47,300 nt of DNA from Halanaerobiales bacterium (GTDB lineage: Bacteria; Bacillota; Halanaerobiia; Halanaerobiales; M55B127): contig JAGXLU010000014.1 in assembly GCA_018334565.1 (NCBI GenBank), positions 1-47,300 of the forward strand, in the 5' to 3' direction. Below, one piece after another: positions 1 through 9,242 of the stretch (its first letter is position 1; each line of letters starts with the position of its first letter). Both the position numbers and the translations under genes were made by a program. Below the pieces are notes generated by a model. It was not told the DNA's origin. It made no database searches and saw only the letters and a program-made list of their open reading frames with translations.

Positions 1-12
1 GGAGGAAACTTT

Positions 13-744
13 ATGAACATTGGAGCATTTCTAGATATAGATGGAACACTATACAGAAATTCACTGATGATACAGCATTTTAAAAAAATGATTAAATATG
101 AAGTAATTGATCCCGTTGTTTGGCATGATAAAGTTAAAAGGACTTATGATAAATGGAGAACAAGAAGTGGTTCATATGAAGATTATTTAGAAGAATTAGC
201 CGAAATATATATTAATGAGTTGAAAGGACTCAAAATAGCTGATTTAGATTTTGTCAATGATCAGGTTATTAAATTAAGTGGTGATATAGTATACCGTTAT
301 ACCAGATATATAATAAACTGCCATCTTAAAAAAAATCATAAGGTGTTTTTTATTTCAGGTAGCCCAGAATTTTTGGTAAAAAAAATGGCAGAAAAGTATA
401 GAGTAACCGACTTTCAAGGAAGCAAATATATATTAGATGATAATGGGCTTTTTACTGGTAAGGTCATCAAAATGTGGAAGTCAAATAATAAAGAAAAGGT
501 TTTAGATAAATTTGTGCGCAAATACAATATAAATTTAAAAGAAAGCTTTTCATATGGGGATACTCAGGGAGATTTCAGCATGTTTAAAATGACAGGTAAC
601 CCGTTTGCATTTAATCCTAATAAAGAATTAATTCGAGCTATAAAACAGGACAAAAAATTAAAAAATAAAACCACTATAATCATTGAGAGAAAAGATAATA
701 TTTATAAAATAAAACCTGATATTGAAATTATAAATATCAAATAA
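13..744 (+). CDS. HAD-superfamily phosphatase, subfamily IB (SerB-like)
   Basis: Cytosolic haloacid-dehalogenase-type phosphohydrolase of 243 residues. The nucleophile motif DIDGT lies at residues 8-12 (D8 nucleophile, D10 acid/base), motif II is ISGSPEF near residue 115, and the metal-binding motif is YGDTQGDFSMF near residue 181. The all-helical cap between motifs I and II fits subfamily IB, the group containing phosphoserine phosphatase and many phosphatases of unknown substrate. Substrate cannot be told from sequence. The start ATG has a GGAGG Shine-Dalgarno sequence at bases 1-5. It converges on the next gene, with a weak hairpin between them. Family confident, substrate unknown. Confidence 0.85.
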   Translation: MNIGAFLDIDGTLYRNSLMIQHFKKMIKYEVIDPVVWHDKVKRTYDKWRTRSGSYEDYLEELAEIYINELKGLKIADLDFVNDQVIKLSGDIVYRYTRYIINCHLKKNHKVFFISGSPEFLVKKMAEKYRVTDFQGSKYILDDNGLFTGKVIKMWKSNNKEKVLDKFVRKYNINLKESFSYGDTQGDFSMFKMTGNPFAFNPNKELIRAIKQDKKLKNKTTIIIERKDNIYKIKPDIEIINIK

Positions 745-747
745 AAG

Positions 748-766
748 ACCCCCTGGAATAGGAGGT
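748..766 (+). terminator. possible weak terminator between convergent genes
   Basis: A 7-base inverted repeat with one mismatch (ACCCCCT / AGGAGGT, loop 755-759) sits 1-20 bases after the HAD stop codon. The following T-tract is poor, so this is only a candidate. Confidence 0.35.
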
Positions 767-777
767 TTAATACTCTA

Positions 778-1254
778 TTATGCCTGGTCTTTTATATTAA
801 GATATTTTACTTTTTCTTTGTAACTTTTTATTATTAATCTTGCCAGTTCTTTATCAAATTCTAAGTCTTCAACATAATACCAAATATGATCATCATTCCT
901 ACCTTCACAAGATTTACGTTCTAAATCTGTTTCCTCTTCACTCTCTTCATAATAAAAGGCAAACTTCAGCTTATTATTAGCCTGAAAAGCAACTGACATA
1001 AACATGCCATCTTGCGGCCTATTCTTTGATACATAAAAGCTCATTCCATTATGTATTACTTTCCAAGCAATATTATTTTTAAAGTTTTCTAAAAAAGGAA
1101 ATATTTTTTTCAAAAAATAATTATAAAAATGAAGATATCTGGGCATATGTTTTTTTAAAAATTCTTTTTCTCGTTTATGATTAATCTTTGGTAACATTTT
1201 CTTTAATTTGTTGATTTTTATTTTTACTACAACATAATCATAGACATTTGACAT
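778..1254 (-). CDS. hypothetical protein, 158 aa
   Basis: I do not recognise this protein. It is soluble (no membrane segment or signal peptide), with a lysine-rich N-terminal half (residues about 10-65) and an acidic stretch EESEEETDLE near residue 104, followed by aromatic-rich sequence (HIWYYVEDLEF). Expression looks genuine: a GGAGG site lies 8 bases before the ATG and codon use resembles that of the neighbours. It stands alone between the HAD gene and tRNA-Gly. Confidence 0.6.
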   Translation of the reverse strand: MSNVYDYVVVKIKINKLKKMLPKINHKREKEFLKKHMPRYLHFYNYFLKKIFPFLENFKNNIAWKVIHNGMSFYVSKNRPQDGMFMSVAFQANNKLKFAFYYEESEEETDLERKSCEGRNDDHIWYYVEDLEFDKELARLIIKSYKEKVKYLNIKDQA

Positions 1255-1297
1255 GATATCCCTCCAAACTTAGAAACAAAAAATATATTATCCTAGT

Positions 1298-1317
1298 ATA
1301 TTATTATATAATAATAT
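1298..1317. repeat. 20-bp perfect AT-only palindrome
   Basis: A perfect inverted repeat made only of A and T lies upstream of the 158-aa protein gene and downstream of tRNA-Gly. In DNA this AT-rich it may be chance or part of a promoter or tRNA terminator region. Confidence 0.4.
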
Positions 1318-1346
1318 CTAATAAAAGTAAACATCTTATTTTGCAT

Positions 1347-1421
1347 TGGAGCGGGCAACGGGAATTGAACCCGCAGCTTTAACCTTGGGAAGGTTACACT
1401 CTACCGTTGAGTTATGCCCGC
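1347..1421 (-). tRNA. tRNA-Gly (anticodon CCC)
   Basis: A complete cloverleaf with encoded CCA. The acceptor stem is GCGGGCA/TGCCCGC with discriminator U, the anticodon stem is TAACC/GGTTA with loop TTCCCAA, and the T-stem is GCGGG/CCCGT with one G-U pair. The anticodon is at 1387-1389 (CCC), reading GGG. G1-C72, C2-G71 and U73 agree with bacterial glycine tRNAs. Confidence 0.95.
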
Positions 1422-1429
1422 TTTTTATA

Positions 1430-1458
1430 AGTATAACATTTTTACTATTTTTATACAA
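1430..1458 (-). promoter_or_regulatory. sigma-A promoter of tRNA-Gly
   Basis: Minus-strand -35 TTGTAT (1458-1453), a 17-base spacer and -10 TATACT (1435-1430). The predicted start of transcription (about 1422-1423) falls only one or two bases before the mature tRNA 5' end. Confidence 0.7.
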
Positions 1459-1462
1459 TAAG

Positions 1463-2326
1463 TTATTCATTAATAGCCTTATAACTAATTCTTTTAAATC
1501 CTTCACCTAATACTTCGTGGGCCTCATTCATGATGACAAAGGCATCCTCATCAATTTCTCTAATTAGATTTTTAAGTTTGGTAATTTCTGCCCTATTTAT
1601 AGTAACCAGAAGGATATCCTTCTTTTTACCACTATAACCACCATAACCATTAAAAGCAGTTACTCCACGATGCATTTGAGATAAAATATGTTCTTTTATA
1701 CTATTAGACTTATCAGATATAATAAATACGGATTTAGAAACATTAAAACCCTGCTGTATTATATCAATGATTTTTGTACTTATAAATATAGTAATCGCGG
1801 CATATAAGGCTAGTTCAATATCGAAAAATATTCCTGCCATCAAAATAACTATTCCGTCAATTAAAAAAAGACCCTGCCCAATACTAAATTGTGGAAAAAA
1901 ATAACTTATCAAGGTTGCTATTAAGTCAGTACCACCAGTTGTACCGCCTCCTCTGAAAACAATACCCATTCCCAACCCCCCCAGTACACCTCCATAAATG
2001 CTGGCTAAGATGACTTCATATGTAAGGGGTTCTAATATTGGTGTTAATAAATCAACTGATAAAGATAAAACTATGATTCCCCAAAGTGTCTTAGTTCCTA
2101 TACTACCTCCCAAAAAGTAAACAGCTGCTATGAATAAAGGGATGTTGATCAATAAAATGATTATACCTACCTGAAAACCATACATATGGTATAATATTGT
2201 CGCTACACCACTTATTCCGCCAGCTGCAATTTTGTTAGGGACAGTTAATAATACTAGAGAAAGTGCAGTGATTATACCGCCAACAGTGATCAAAAAATAA
2301 TTTTTTATTAATTTTTTTATTTTCAT
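1463..2326 (-). CDS. YitT family membrane protein
   Basis: Integral membrane protein of 287 residues with five to six hydrophobic helices in the first 200 residues (YitT/DUF161) and a soluble C-terminal DUF2179-like domain of about 80 residues. The motif GGTTGGTDLIA near residue 128 is typical of the family, whose function is unclear though transport has been proposed. An upstream in-frame start at 2383 is possible, but the ATG at 2326 is preceded by GGAGGTG at correct spacing and the extra 19 codons would run through a hairpin at 2353-2375, so the shorter form is chosen. It follows pyk on the same strand. Confidence 0.85.
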   Translation of the reverse strand: MKIKKLIKNYFLITVGGIITALSLVLLTVPNKIAAGGISGVATILYHMYGFQVGIIILLINIPLFIAAVYFLGGSIGTKTLWGIIVLSLSVDLLTPILEPLTYEVILASIYGGVLGGLGMGIVFRGGGTTGGTDLIATLISYFFPQFSIGQGLFLIDGIVILMAGIFFDIELALYAAITIFISTKIIDIIQQGFNVSKSVFIISDKSNSIKEHILSQMHRGVTAFNGYGGYSGKKKDILLVTINRAEITKLKNLIREIDEDAFVIMNEAHEVLGEGFKRISYKAINE

Positions 2327-2352
2327 CTTATAAATTTCACCTCCAAAACTCA

Positions 2353-2375
2353 ACCCCGTATTTAGACTACGGGGT
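2353..2375. terminator. hairpin between pyk and yitT
   Basis: A perfect 8-bp inverted repeat, ACCCCGTA / TACGGGGT, with a 7-base loop. On the minus strand it lies 45 bases after pyk and is followed by TGAGTTTT, so it may terminate or attenuate transcription from the dnaE-pfkA-pyk run. Its GC-rich, mobile-looking character in AT-rich DNA also leaves open a relic end of an IS200/IS605-type element. Confidence 0.5.
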
Positions 2376-2420
2376 ATAATCATTAAGGTTATATTATTAT
2401 GATATATAATATCATATTTT

Positions 2421-4175
2421 TTATTTTAAATTTACTTTACCTTTATATATCTGACCCCTAACACTGTCGATAGTAACTGTTTGTCCATTCTTTAAAATAT
2501 TCAAAGCCTCTACTGCATTAACAACAACCGGTTTATTGTACTTAATGCCAATAATAGCTGAATGCGACGTCACACCACCTTCAACCGCAATAATACCAGC
2601 AGCTTTTTTAATTGCCTCATTATATTGGTTATTAGTAGAACGGGTCACAAGTATATCCCCTTCTTGAATATTATTTAGGGCTTGATTAGCACTACTTATG
2701 ATTTTTACCGGGCCATGGATAATCTTTCTTCCAATTCCCTTGCCCTCAACAATCGGATCACCAACTATATCAACTTTTATTAAATTAGTAGTACCGGGTG
2801 TTCCTACCGGTACACCAGCTGTTAGTATTACCAAATTCCCTTCACTGACAAGACCATTATCCAAGGCAACATTAATAGAATTGTCCATCATCTCATCTGT
2901 AGACTCACTGTCTGAAGACATTGTGGGATATACACCCCAACTTAATACAAGCTGATGATAAACCATATCATTAGGGGTTACTGCTATTATTCGGGTTAAT
3001 GAGCGACATTTAGAAACCATGCGTGCAGTTGAACCTGAGCCTGTAGCAGTAATGATAGCATCAGCAGATAATCCAGAAGCTATTTCACAGGACCCTATAC
3101 TGATCGCCTCTGTAACAGTATCTGCCTTTATCGCTTTGCGACTGCTTAATTGTCCTTTATAAGCTTCTGAAAGCTCAATTTCCCGGGCAATATTTGCCAT
3201 TGTCTTTACAGACTGAACTGGGAAATTACCTATAGCAGTCTCACCGGATAACATGGTAGCATCTGTACCATCAAAAATAGCATTCGCTACATCTGAGGCT
3301 TCAGCCCTGGTCGGGCGAGGATTTCTAATCATTGAGTCAAGAAGTTGGGTAGCTGTAATTACCGGTTTGGCTACTTCATTACATTTTTTTATAATCGTCT
3401 TTTGTATAATAGGTACCTTTTCTGCTGCTATTTCTACACCAAGATCCCCTCTCGCAATCATTATCCCATCAGAAACCTCTATAATTTCATCAATATTTAT
3501 TACGGCCTCTTCACTCTCAATTTTTGAAATTATTTTTATCTGCTGAGCCCACTCCTCTTCAAGCAGCCTTCTTATCTCTAATACGTCATCTGCTTTGCGA
3601 ATAAAAGATGCCGCAATAAAGTGGATGTTATGTTTAATCCCAAATATTATATCCTCTTTATCTTTTTCAGTAATTGCAGGTAAGGTTGTTTTAATACCTG
3701 GAATATTGACACCTTTATGTGAACCCAACTCACCTCCATTAATTACCGTACAAATTATCTTTTGATTCTTGATCTCTTTTACGCCAAGCTCAATCAAACC
3801 ATCATCCAAAAGAATCCTTGATTCTAAATTAATGTCCCCAACGATATTATCATACTTAATTTGAAATCTTTTTTCATTACCAATTACTTCATTAGGTGTT
3901 ATAATAACTTCAGCATTATTTTTCAGTGTTATTTTCTCGTTTTCCATCTTACCTGTTCTTATTTCTGGTCCCTGGGTATCAAGTATAATTCCTATGGGCT
4001 TATCAACTTCTTCTTCAACTTCTTTTATTAATTCAATTCTTCTGCCGTGTTCTTGATGATCCCCGTGAGAAAAATTCATTCTCGCAACATCCATACCCGT
4101 TTCTGCTAACTTTCTTATTATACCTTTATCATTAGTGGCTGGTCCTAATGTACATACAATCTTGGTTTTTATCAT
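2421..4175 (-). CDS. pyk: pyruvate kinase with C-terminal PEP-utilising domain
   Basis: Converts phosphoenolpyruvate and ADP to pyruvate and ATP, the last step of glycolysis. The catalytic barrel starts with TKIVCTLGPA (residues 3-12), and the K+/Mg2+ site regions MNFSHG, KIESEEAV and MIARGDLGVE are intact. At 584 residues it is about 110 longer than the core enzyme. The extra C-terminal part carries GGVTSHSAIIG, the mobile phosphohistidine domain of PEP-utilising enzymes, an extension common in Firmicutes. It is 15 bases downstream of pfkA and almost certainly cotranscribed. A GGGGG ribosome site precedes the ATG. Confidence 0.97.
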   Translation of the reverse strand: MIKTKIVCTLGPATNDKGIIRKLAETGMDVARMNFSHGDHQEHGRRIELIKEVEEEVDKPIGIILDTQGPEIRTGKMENEKITLKNNAEVIITPNEVIGNEKRFQIKYDNIVGDINLESRILLDDGLIELGVKEIKNQKIICTVINGGELGSHKGVNIPGIKTTLPAITEKDKEDIIFGIKHNIHFIAASFIRKADDVLEIRRLLEEEWAQQIKIISKIESEEAVINIDEIIEVSDGIMIARGDLGVEIAAEKVPIIQKTIIKKCNEVAKPVITATQLLDSMIRNPRPTRAEASDVANAIFDGTDATMLSGETAIGNFPVQSVKTMANIAREIELSEAYKGQLSSRKAIKADTVTEAISIGSCEIASGLSADAIITATGSGSTARMVSKCRSLTRIIAVTPNDMVYHQLVLSWGVYPTMSSDSESTDEMMDNSINVALDNGLVSEGNLVILTAGVPVGTPGTTNLIKVDIVGDPIVEGKGIGRKIIHGPVKIISSANQALNNIQEGDILVTRSTNNQYNEAIKKAAGIIAVEGGVTSHSAIIGIKYNKPVVVNAVEALNILKNGQTVTIDSVRGQIYKGKVNLK

Positions 4176-4190
4176 TTTTCAACCCCCGCC

Positions 4191-5189
4191 CTATAGTGAC
4201 AATATGCGTGCTAAATTATATATATCCATATCTATATTTTTCTCTTTTTTAAGTACTTCATCTAGATCAACACCAACAATACTATTTCCTATATAACTGA
4301 TCATCTTTTTTTGTTTCCCATCTAATAAGAGATCAACAGCTTCTGCTCCCATCTGTGTAGAAATAATTCGATCAACGGCAGTAGGGGAACCGCCTCTTTG
4401 CAGATGACCCAGAATTGTTACCCTGGTTTCTACGGAAAGTTCGGCTCTAATATGGTTACCGATTATTGTACCAATATTTTGTTCGCATTCGTCACCATTT
4501 TTTAAGTTTTTACCAGCTCCTTCAGCCACCACAATTATATTATGCAGTTTACCCCTCTCAAAACCAGATTTACAGTTATTTACCACATCATCTAACCTGA
4601 ATTCTATCTCAGGTATTAATATGGATTCTGCCCCTCCACACATGCCTGTATATAGAGCTAAATAACCTGAATCTCTGCCCATGATCTCTACTACAAACGT
4701 CCTTTCATGCGAGGTTGCCGTATCTCTTACCTTGTTTAAAGCATCTAAAACAGTATTCATAGCAGTATCAAATCCAATTGAAGCATCTGTCATAGCTAAA
4801 TCATTATCGATCGTGGCAGGAATACCCATAACAGGAACATCAAATTCATCATGTAGTAATTTGGCTCCTTTTAATGAACCATTACCTCCAATGATCACCA
4901 TGCCTCCTATATCTAATTCCTTTATTTTTTCATATGCCTTTTCTCTACCTTCTTCTGTTTCAAATTCTCTGCAGCGGGCTGTCCTTAATACTGTACCACC
5001 TCTGTGTATAATATCACCAACAGATCTTCTAGTCATTTCTCCGTAATTACCGTCCAATAATCCACTGAATCCATTATAAAAACCAATAACCTCTGTATTT
5101 CTATAAACAGCAGTTCTGACTACAGACCTAATAGCTGAATTCATTCCCGGGGCGTCACCACCACTGGTTAATACTCCAATTCTTTTCAC
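4191..5189 (-). CDS. pfkA: ATP-type 6-phosphofructokinase
   Basis: Phosphorylates fructose 6-phosphate in glycolysis. Family motifs are clear: GGDAPGMN (10-17), PATIDND, the catalytic and substrate region TATSHERTFVVEIMGR, and GGAESILIPE. Length 332 fits bacterial PfkA (about 320). Position 104 is Gly as in ATP enzymes rather than Asp as in PPi enzymes. The magnesium-binding Asp at E. coli position 103 is Asn here (GGNGS, residues 101-105), and Gly124 of the E. coli enzyme corresponds to Ala in PATIDND. The start is GTG with GGAGG upstream. It is cotranscribed with pyk, the usual Firmicutes pair. Confidence 0.95.
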   Translation of the reverse strand: MKRIGVLTSGGDAPGMNSAIRSVVRTAVYRNTEVIGFYNGFSGLLDGNYGEMTRRSVGDIIHRGGTVLRTARCREFETEEGREKAYEKIKELDIGGMVIIGGNGSLKGAKLLHDEFDVPVMGIPATIDNDLAMTDASIGFDTAMNTVLDALNKVRDTATSHERTFVVEIMGRDSGYLALYTGMCGGAESILIPEIEFRLDDVVNNCKSGFERGKLHNIIVVAEGAGKNLKNGDECEQNIGTIIGNHIRAELSVETRVTILGHLQRGGSPTAVDRIISTQMGAEAVDLLLDGKQKKMISYIGNSIVGVDLDEVLKKEKNIDMDIYNLARILSL

Positions 5190-5271
5190 AAATTATGCCT
5201 CCTTAGATTTATAAGATATAATTATGAGCTATAAGAAAAAAACAACAATAAGTCTTTAATATTACAACTTG

Positions 5272-5751
5272 TTAAGTAAAAATGAGATGGCTGGTAAAGG
5301 TTACTACAATACCAGCAAAAATAACACCAGTTATAATTGCAAGTAGGGCACTTTTAAATTTGATTTTAAATATAACTGCAGCAATACTGGCCGTCCAAGC
5401 ACCTGTAGTTGGAAACGGAATTGCGGTAAATAAAATCAAACCTATAGCACCATATTTTTCTACTTTGTCGCTTTTTTTTAATGTCCTTTTATAAAGCCAA
5501 TCAAAAAATCTCTCCATAATTTTAAAATGTTTTATTAGATACTCTCTAACGGGATTTAATATCAATAACAAGGGAAAAATCGGAATTATATTTCCAATGA
5601 TACTTATCAATAAAACATTATATGGATTGAGACCTAAAGATATTCCTAAGGGAACTGAGCCCCTCAACTCCACAAAAGGCAGCATTGCAGTTAAAAATAC
5701 TGTTAATTCTTTAGAAAAATAATGTCTAATAAACTCAATCATAACTTCCAT
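5272..5751 (-). CDS. small multidrug-export family membrane protein (COG2426)
   Basis: Membrane protein of 159 residues of the PF06695/COG2426 family. The hallmark ELRGSVPLGISLGL is at residues 27-40, followed by hydrophobic helices and the loop AIPFPTTGAWTASI near residue 114. The family name rests on weak evidence of export, and substrate is unknown. It lies 17 bases after dnaE and 82 bases before pfkA on the same strand, so it is probably read from the dnaE transcript. The ATG has a GGAGG site. Confidence 0.8.
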   Translation of the reverse strand: MEVMIEFIRHYFSKELTVFLTAMLPFVELRGSVPLGISLGLNPYNVLLISIIGNIIPIFPLLLILNPVREYLIKHFKIMERFFDWLYKRTLKKSDKVEKYGAIGLILFTAIPFPTTGAWTASIAAVIFKIKFKSALLAIITGVIFAGIVVTFTSHLIFT

Positions 5752-5768
5752 TTAAAATATCCTCCATA

Positions 5769-8700
5769 TCAGTAAATTTCATATAAATTATCGGGTATAA
5801 TAAGATTTAATTTTTCCACTGTATTTTTGCTTAATTTCAGCCAATAAAGATGATCTGTAATTACTTTTTTATATTCATTAGAAAATATTAAAGGAGTCTG
5901 ACCTTTATTATCATTAATAAATCCTTTTAACTCTTTTATTTGGCTTCTTGTAAGACCGCCTAAGTTAATATCTATTATCTTATCCTTCAGATTTATTATT
6001 TTATCGGCAATTATACTCTCATTATCTGATTTTTTACCGGCAACCAAAATAATATTGCCATCTTTTAAATTTTTTTTGTAATTTTCAAAAATTTCGGGGA
6101 ATACTACCACATCAATTGAACTATCCCAATCTTCTAAAGTTATAAAAGCCATCAAATTATTATTTTTGGTATAATGTTGATGGATTTCTATTATTCTACC
6201 GGCCAGACAGATATTATAACTATCTTCATTCATTATATTACAGCTGGCATTAGTCAGCTTTTTGATCTTCTTTTTGTAATCATCTAAAGGATGACCGGAA
6301 ACATAAATACCCAAAAATTCTTTTTCCTGTTCCAACTTTATATCGAGTCCAATCTCATTTAAATCTGGATATTCAATACTGTTTTCAAAAAACTCTTCTT
6401 CATTTTCAAACATATCAAAAAATGAGGTCTGATTTTTATTAACTATCTTTTTACTATTTAAATTTTTCTCATATATCTCTTCATATTTAGTTAAAAGTTG
6501 GGATCTCTTAATACCTAAATTATCAAAACAACCGGATTTAATCAAAGCTTCGATTGTTGTAATGTTAATATTTTTGATGTTTATCTTATTCAAAAAATCC
6601 TCAAATGATTTATAGGCTTCCTTTTCTCTTGAATTTACAATGGTTTTGATAGCATTTGTACCAACATTTTTAATAGCCTTTAAACCAAATCTAATATTTC
6701 CTTTATTGTTAGGTACGAAATCATAAAAGCTTTCATTGATATCGGGAGGCAGTACATCTAATCCCATATCTTTTGCTTCCTTGATATAAAGCGATACCTT
6801 ATCTAAATTATTCATAACACTTGATAAAAGTGCAGCCATAAACTCAGATGGGTACTTGGCCTTCAAATAGGCAGTTTGATAAGCTAGCAAAGCATAAGCA
6901 GCACTGTGAGATTTATTAAAACCATAACCTGCAAAATACTCCATTTGATCAAATATTTCAGAAGCTATTTCTTTTTTTATGCCTTCTTTAAATGCACCTT
7001 GAATAAATCTTTCTCGCTCATCCTGAATCATCTTTACTTTCTTTTTGCCCATGCCTCTTCTTAATAGATCCGCTTCACCCATGGAATATCCAGCTAATTT
7101 ACTGGCTATCTCCATAACCTGTTCCTGATATAAGATCATACCATAGGTTTCTTTTAAAATGGGTTCTAATTTCGGATGTATATATTCGGCTTTCTTTTCA
7201 CCATGTCGGCATTTTATATAATCACCTACTATATTACTGCCCAATGGACCAGGTCTGCCCAGGGCAAGTAATGCAATAATATCTTCAAATCGCTTCGGCT
7301 TTAACTTCTTATTTAAATCCTGAAAAAGACGTGATTCCATCTGGAATACCCCAAGAGTCTGCCCTTTATGTAACATTTTATAAACATCTGGATCATCTCG
7401 GGGTATCTCTTCTATATCAAGTGAAACATCCTTGTTCTTTTTAATTAAATTTAAAGATTTATTAATTATCGTTAAATTTCTCAAACCTAAAAAATCCATC
7501 TTTAATAAGCCCATATCTTCAAGATCATCCATCGGTAATTGGGTGATTATATTACCATCTTGAAGCTGAAGAGGTATTATGTTTTGTAAATTTTCTGGTC
7601 CGATAATTACCCCTGCTGCATGTGTTGAAATATGTCGGGGTAAGCCCTCTATTTCACGTGAATAATCAATAAGTTTTTTTACTTCTTCATCTTTTTTATA
7701 ACTATCTATAAGTTTTTCACTTTTCTTTAATGCCGTAGATAAATCTATACCGGGCTGAGTAGGAATCATCTTGGCAATTTTATCGACCTTAGCATAAGGA
7801 ATATCAAGAGCCCTTCCCACATCTCTTATAGCAGCTCTGGCCGCCATTGTACCAAAAGTACCAATTTGAGCCACTCTGTCCTTGCCATACCTTTCTTTTA
7901 CATATTCAATAATCTCATCTCTTCTCTCATCAAAATCTATATCAATATCTGGCATAGTTATTCGTTCTGGATTTAAAAATCTTTCAAAAATTAAACCATA
8001 TTTTAAGGGGTTTATCCTGGTAATATCTAAGAGATAAGAAACAAGACTGCCGGCCGCAGAACCCCGTCCAGGTCCTACCCTAATATTATGATCTTTGGCA
8101 AACTTTATAAAGTCCCAGACTATCAAGAAATAAGTAGTATATCCCATATCTTTAATAATATTCAGCTCATAATTCATCCTTTCAACTGCCTGAGAATTGT
8201 TCTCTAAATCTTTTTCTTTTAATCCATCTAAACATAATTCTTTTAAATAAGAAACTGTACTTTCCTGGTTGACATCGGGATAATCAGGCAGATAAAAATT
8301 ATCTGCTCCCAAACTTACATCGATTCTTTCGCTTATCTTTAATGTATTTTCATAACCATCTCTGATATCAGGAAATAATTTATACATCTCAAGAGAACTC
8401 TTAAAATAAAAATTGTCATTCGGAAAGGTCATTCTATTCTCATCATTTACAGTTTTTCCGGTCTGCAGAGCCAATAATACATCATGGACCTGGGCATCTT
8501 TTTTATCTTTATAGTGTACATCATTACTTATAACAAGAGGAATATCATCTTCATTTGCTATTTCTATTAAAGCTGTATTCACTCTTTTTTCCTGTGGCAA
8601 GTTATGATCCTGCAGCTCTAAGAAGTAATTTTCTTGACCATATATTTGTCTGTACTCTTTGATTTTATCTTTGATACCTTCTTTTTTTTCATTATTAAGT

Positions 8701-9134
8701 ATACTTTGAGATATTTCGCCCTGCAAACAGCCTGATAAAGCTATTATCCCATCCTTGTATTCGTATAGTAGATCTTTATCCACTCTCGGTTTATAATAAA
8801 AACCCTCCAGCCAGGAAGCAGACACAATCTTCATCAAGTTATGATAACCTAGATTGTTTTCTGCAAGTAATACAAGATGATATCTCTTGCGAATAGTTTT
8901 ATCAAATCTATTTGTAGGAGAAAGGTATACCTCACAACCAATTATAGGTTTTATATTCTTTTTATTTGCCTTTTTGTAAAAATCATACATGCCATAAAGC
9001 ACACCATGATCTGTGATAGCAACTGCAGGCATACTATACTTAACAGCCTGATTGATAAGTTCATCAATTCTTATCGCGCCATCTAACAAACTATATTCTG
9101 TATGATTATGAAGATGTACAAATTTTTTTGCCAT
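5769..9134 (-). CDS. dnaE: DNA polymerase III alpha subunit (DnaE)
   Basis: Catalytic subunit of the C-family replicative DNA polymerase. The N-terminal PHP domain begins HLHNHTEYSLLDGA. The palm carries GPGRGSAAGSLVSY near residue 355 and the catalytic aspartate motif PDIDIDFDERRDE near residue 393. A helix-hairpin region and an OB fold (starting near NICLAGRIIEIH, about residue 960) follow. At 1121 residues it is in the range of Firmicutes DnaE, which normally works alongside PolC elsewhere in the genome. It is the first gene of the dnaE-pfkA-pyk run, divergent from the Nfu gene. Confidence 0.97.
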   Translation of the reverse strand: MAKKFVHLHNHTEYSLLDGAIRIDELINQAVKYSMPAVAITDHGVLYGMYDFYKKANKKNIKPIIGCEVYLSPTNRFDKTIRKRYHLVLLAENNLGYHNLMKIVSASWLEGFYYKPRVDKDLLYEYKDGIIALSGCLQGEISQSILNNEKKEGIKDKIKEYRQIYGQENYFLELQDHNLPQEKRVNTALIEIANEDDIPLVISNDVHYKDKKDAQVHDVLLALQTGKTVNDENRMTFPNDNFYFKSSLEMYKLFPDIRDGYENTLKISERIDVSLGADNFYLPDYPDVNQESTVSYLKELCLDGLKEKDLENNSQAVERMNYELNIIKDMGYTTYFLIVWDFIKFAKDHNIRVGPGRGSAAGSLVSYLLDITRINPLKYGLIFERFLNPERITMPDIDIDFDERRDEIIEYVKERYGKDRVAQIGTFGTMAARAAIRDVGRALDIPYAKVDKIAKMIPTQPGIDLSTALKKSEKLIDSYKKDEEVKKLIDYSREIEGLPRHISTHAAGVIIGPENLQNIIPLQLQDGNIITQLPMDDLEDMGLLKMDFLGLRNLTIINKSLNLIKKNKDVSLDIEEIPRDDPDVYKMLHKGQTLGVFQMESRLFQDLNKKLKPKRFEDIIALLALGRPGPLGSNIVGDYIKCRHGEKKAEYIHPKLEPILKETYGMILYQEQVMEIASKLAGYSMGEADLLRRGMGKKKVKMIQDERERFIQGAFKEGIKKEIASEIFDQMEYFAGYGFNKSHSAAYALLAYQTAYLKAKYPSEFMAALLSSVMNNLDKVSLYIKEAKDMGLDVLPPDINESFYDFVPNNKGNIRFGLKAIKNVGTNAIKTIVNSREKEAYKSFEDFLNKINIKNINITTIEALIKSGCFDNLGIKRSQLLTKYEEIYEKNLNSKKIVNKNQTSFFDMFENEEEFFENSIEYPDLNEIGLDIKLEQEKEFLGIYVSGHPLDDYKKKIKKLTNASCNIMNEDSYNICLAGRIIEIHQHYTKNNNLMAFITLEDWDSSIDVVVFPEIFENYKKNLKDGNIILVAGKKSDNESIIADKIINLKDKIIDINLGGLTRSQIKELKGFINDNKGQTPLIFSNEYKKVITDHLYWLKLSKNTVEKLNLIIPDNLYEIY

Positions 9135-9183
9135 ATGAAACTCTCCATTCTAAAAATAAAGTTGATTAATTTTATAATTATTA

Positions 9184-9211
9184 TTGTATAATTTTCATAA
9201 TATGTTATAAT
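9184..9211 (+). promoter_or_regulatory. sigma-A promoter of the Nfu gene
   Basis: -35 TTGTAT (9184-9189), 16-base spacer, -10 TATAAT (9206-9211), ending 19 bases before the ribosome-binding site of the Nfu gene. It lies in the divergent gap with dnaE. Confidence 0.6.
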
Positions 9212-9242
9212 ACAAATAGATAATTATTTGGAGGTGTTATTT

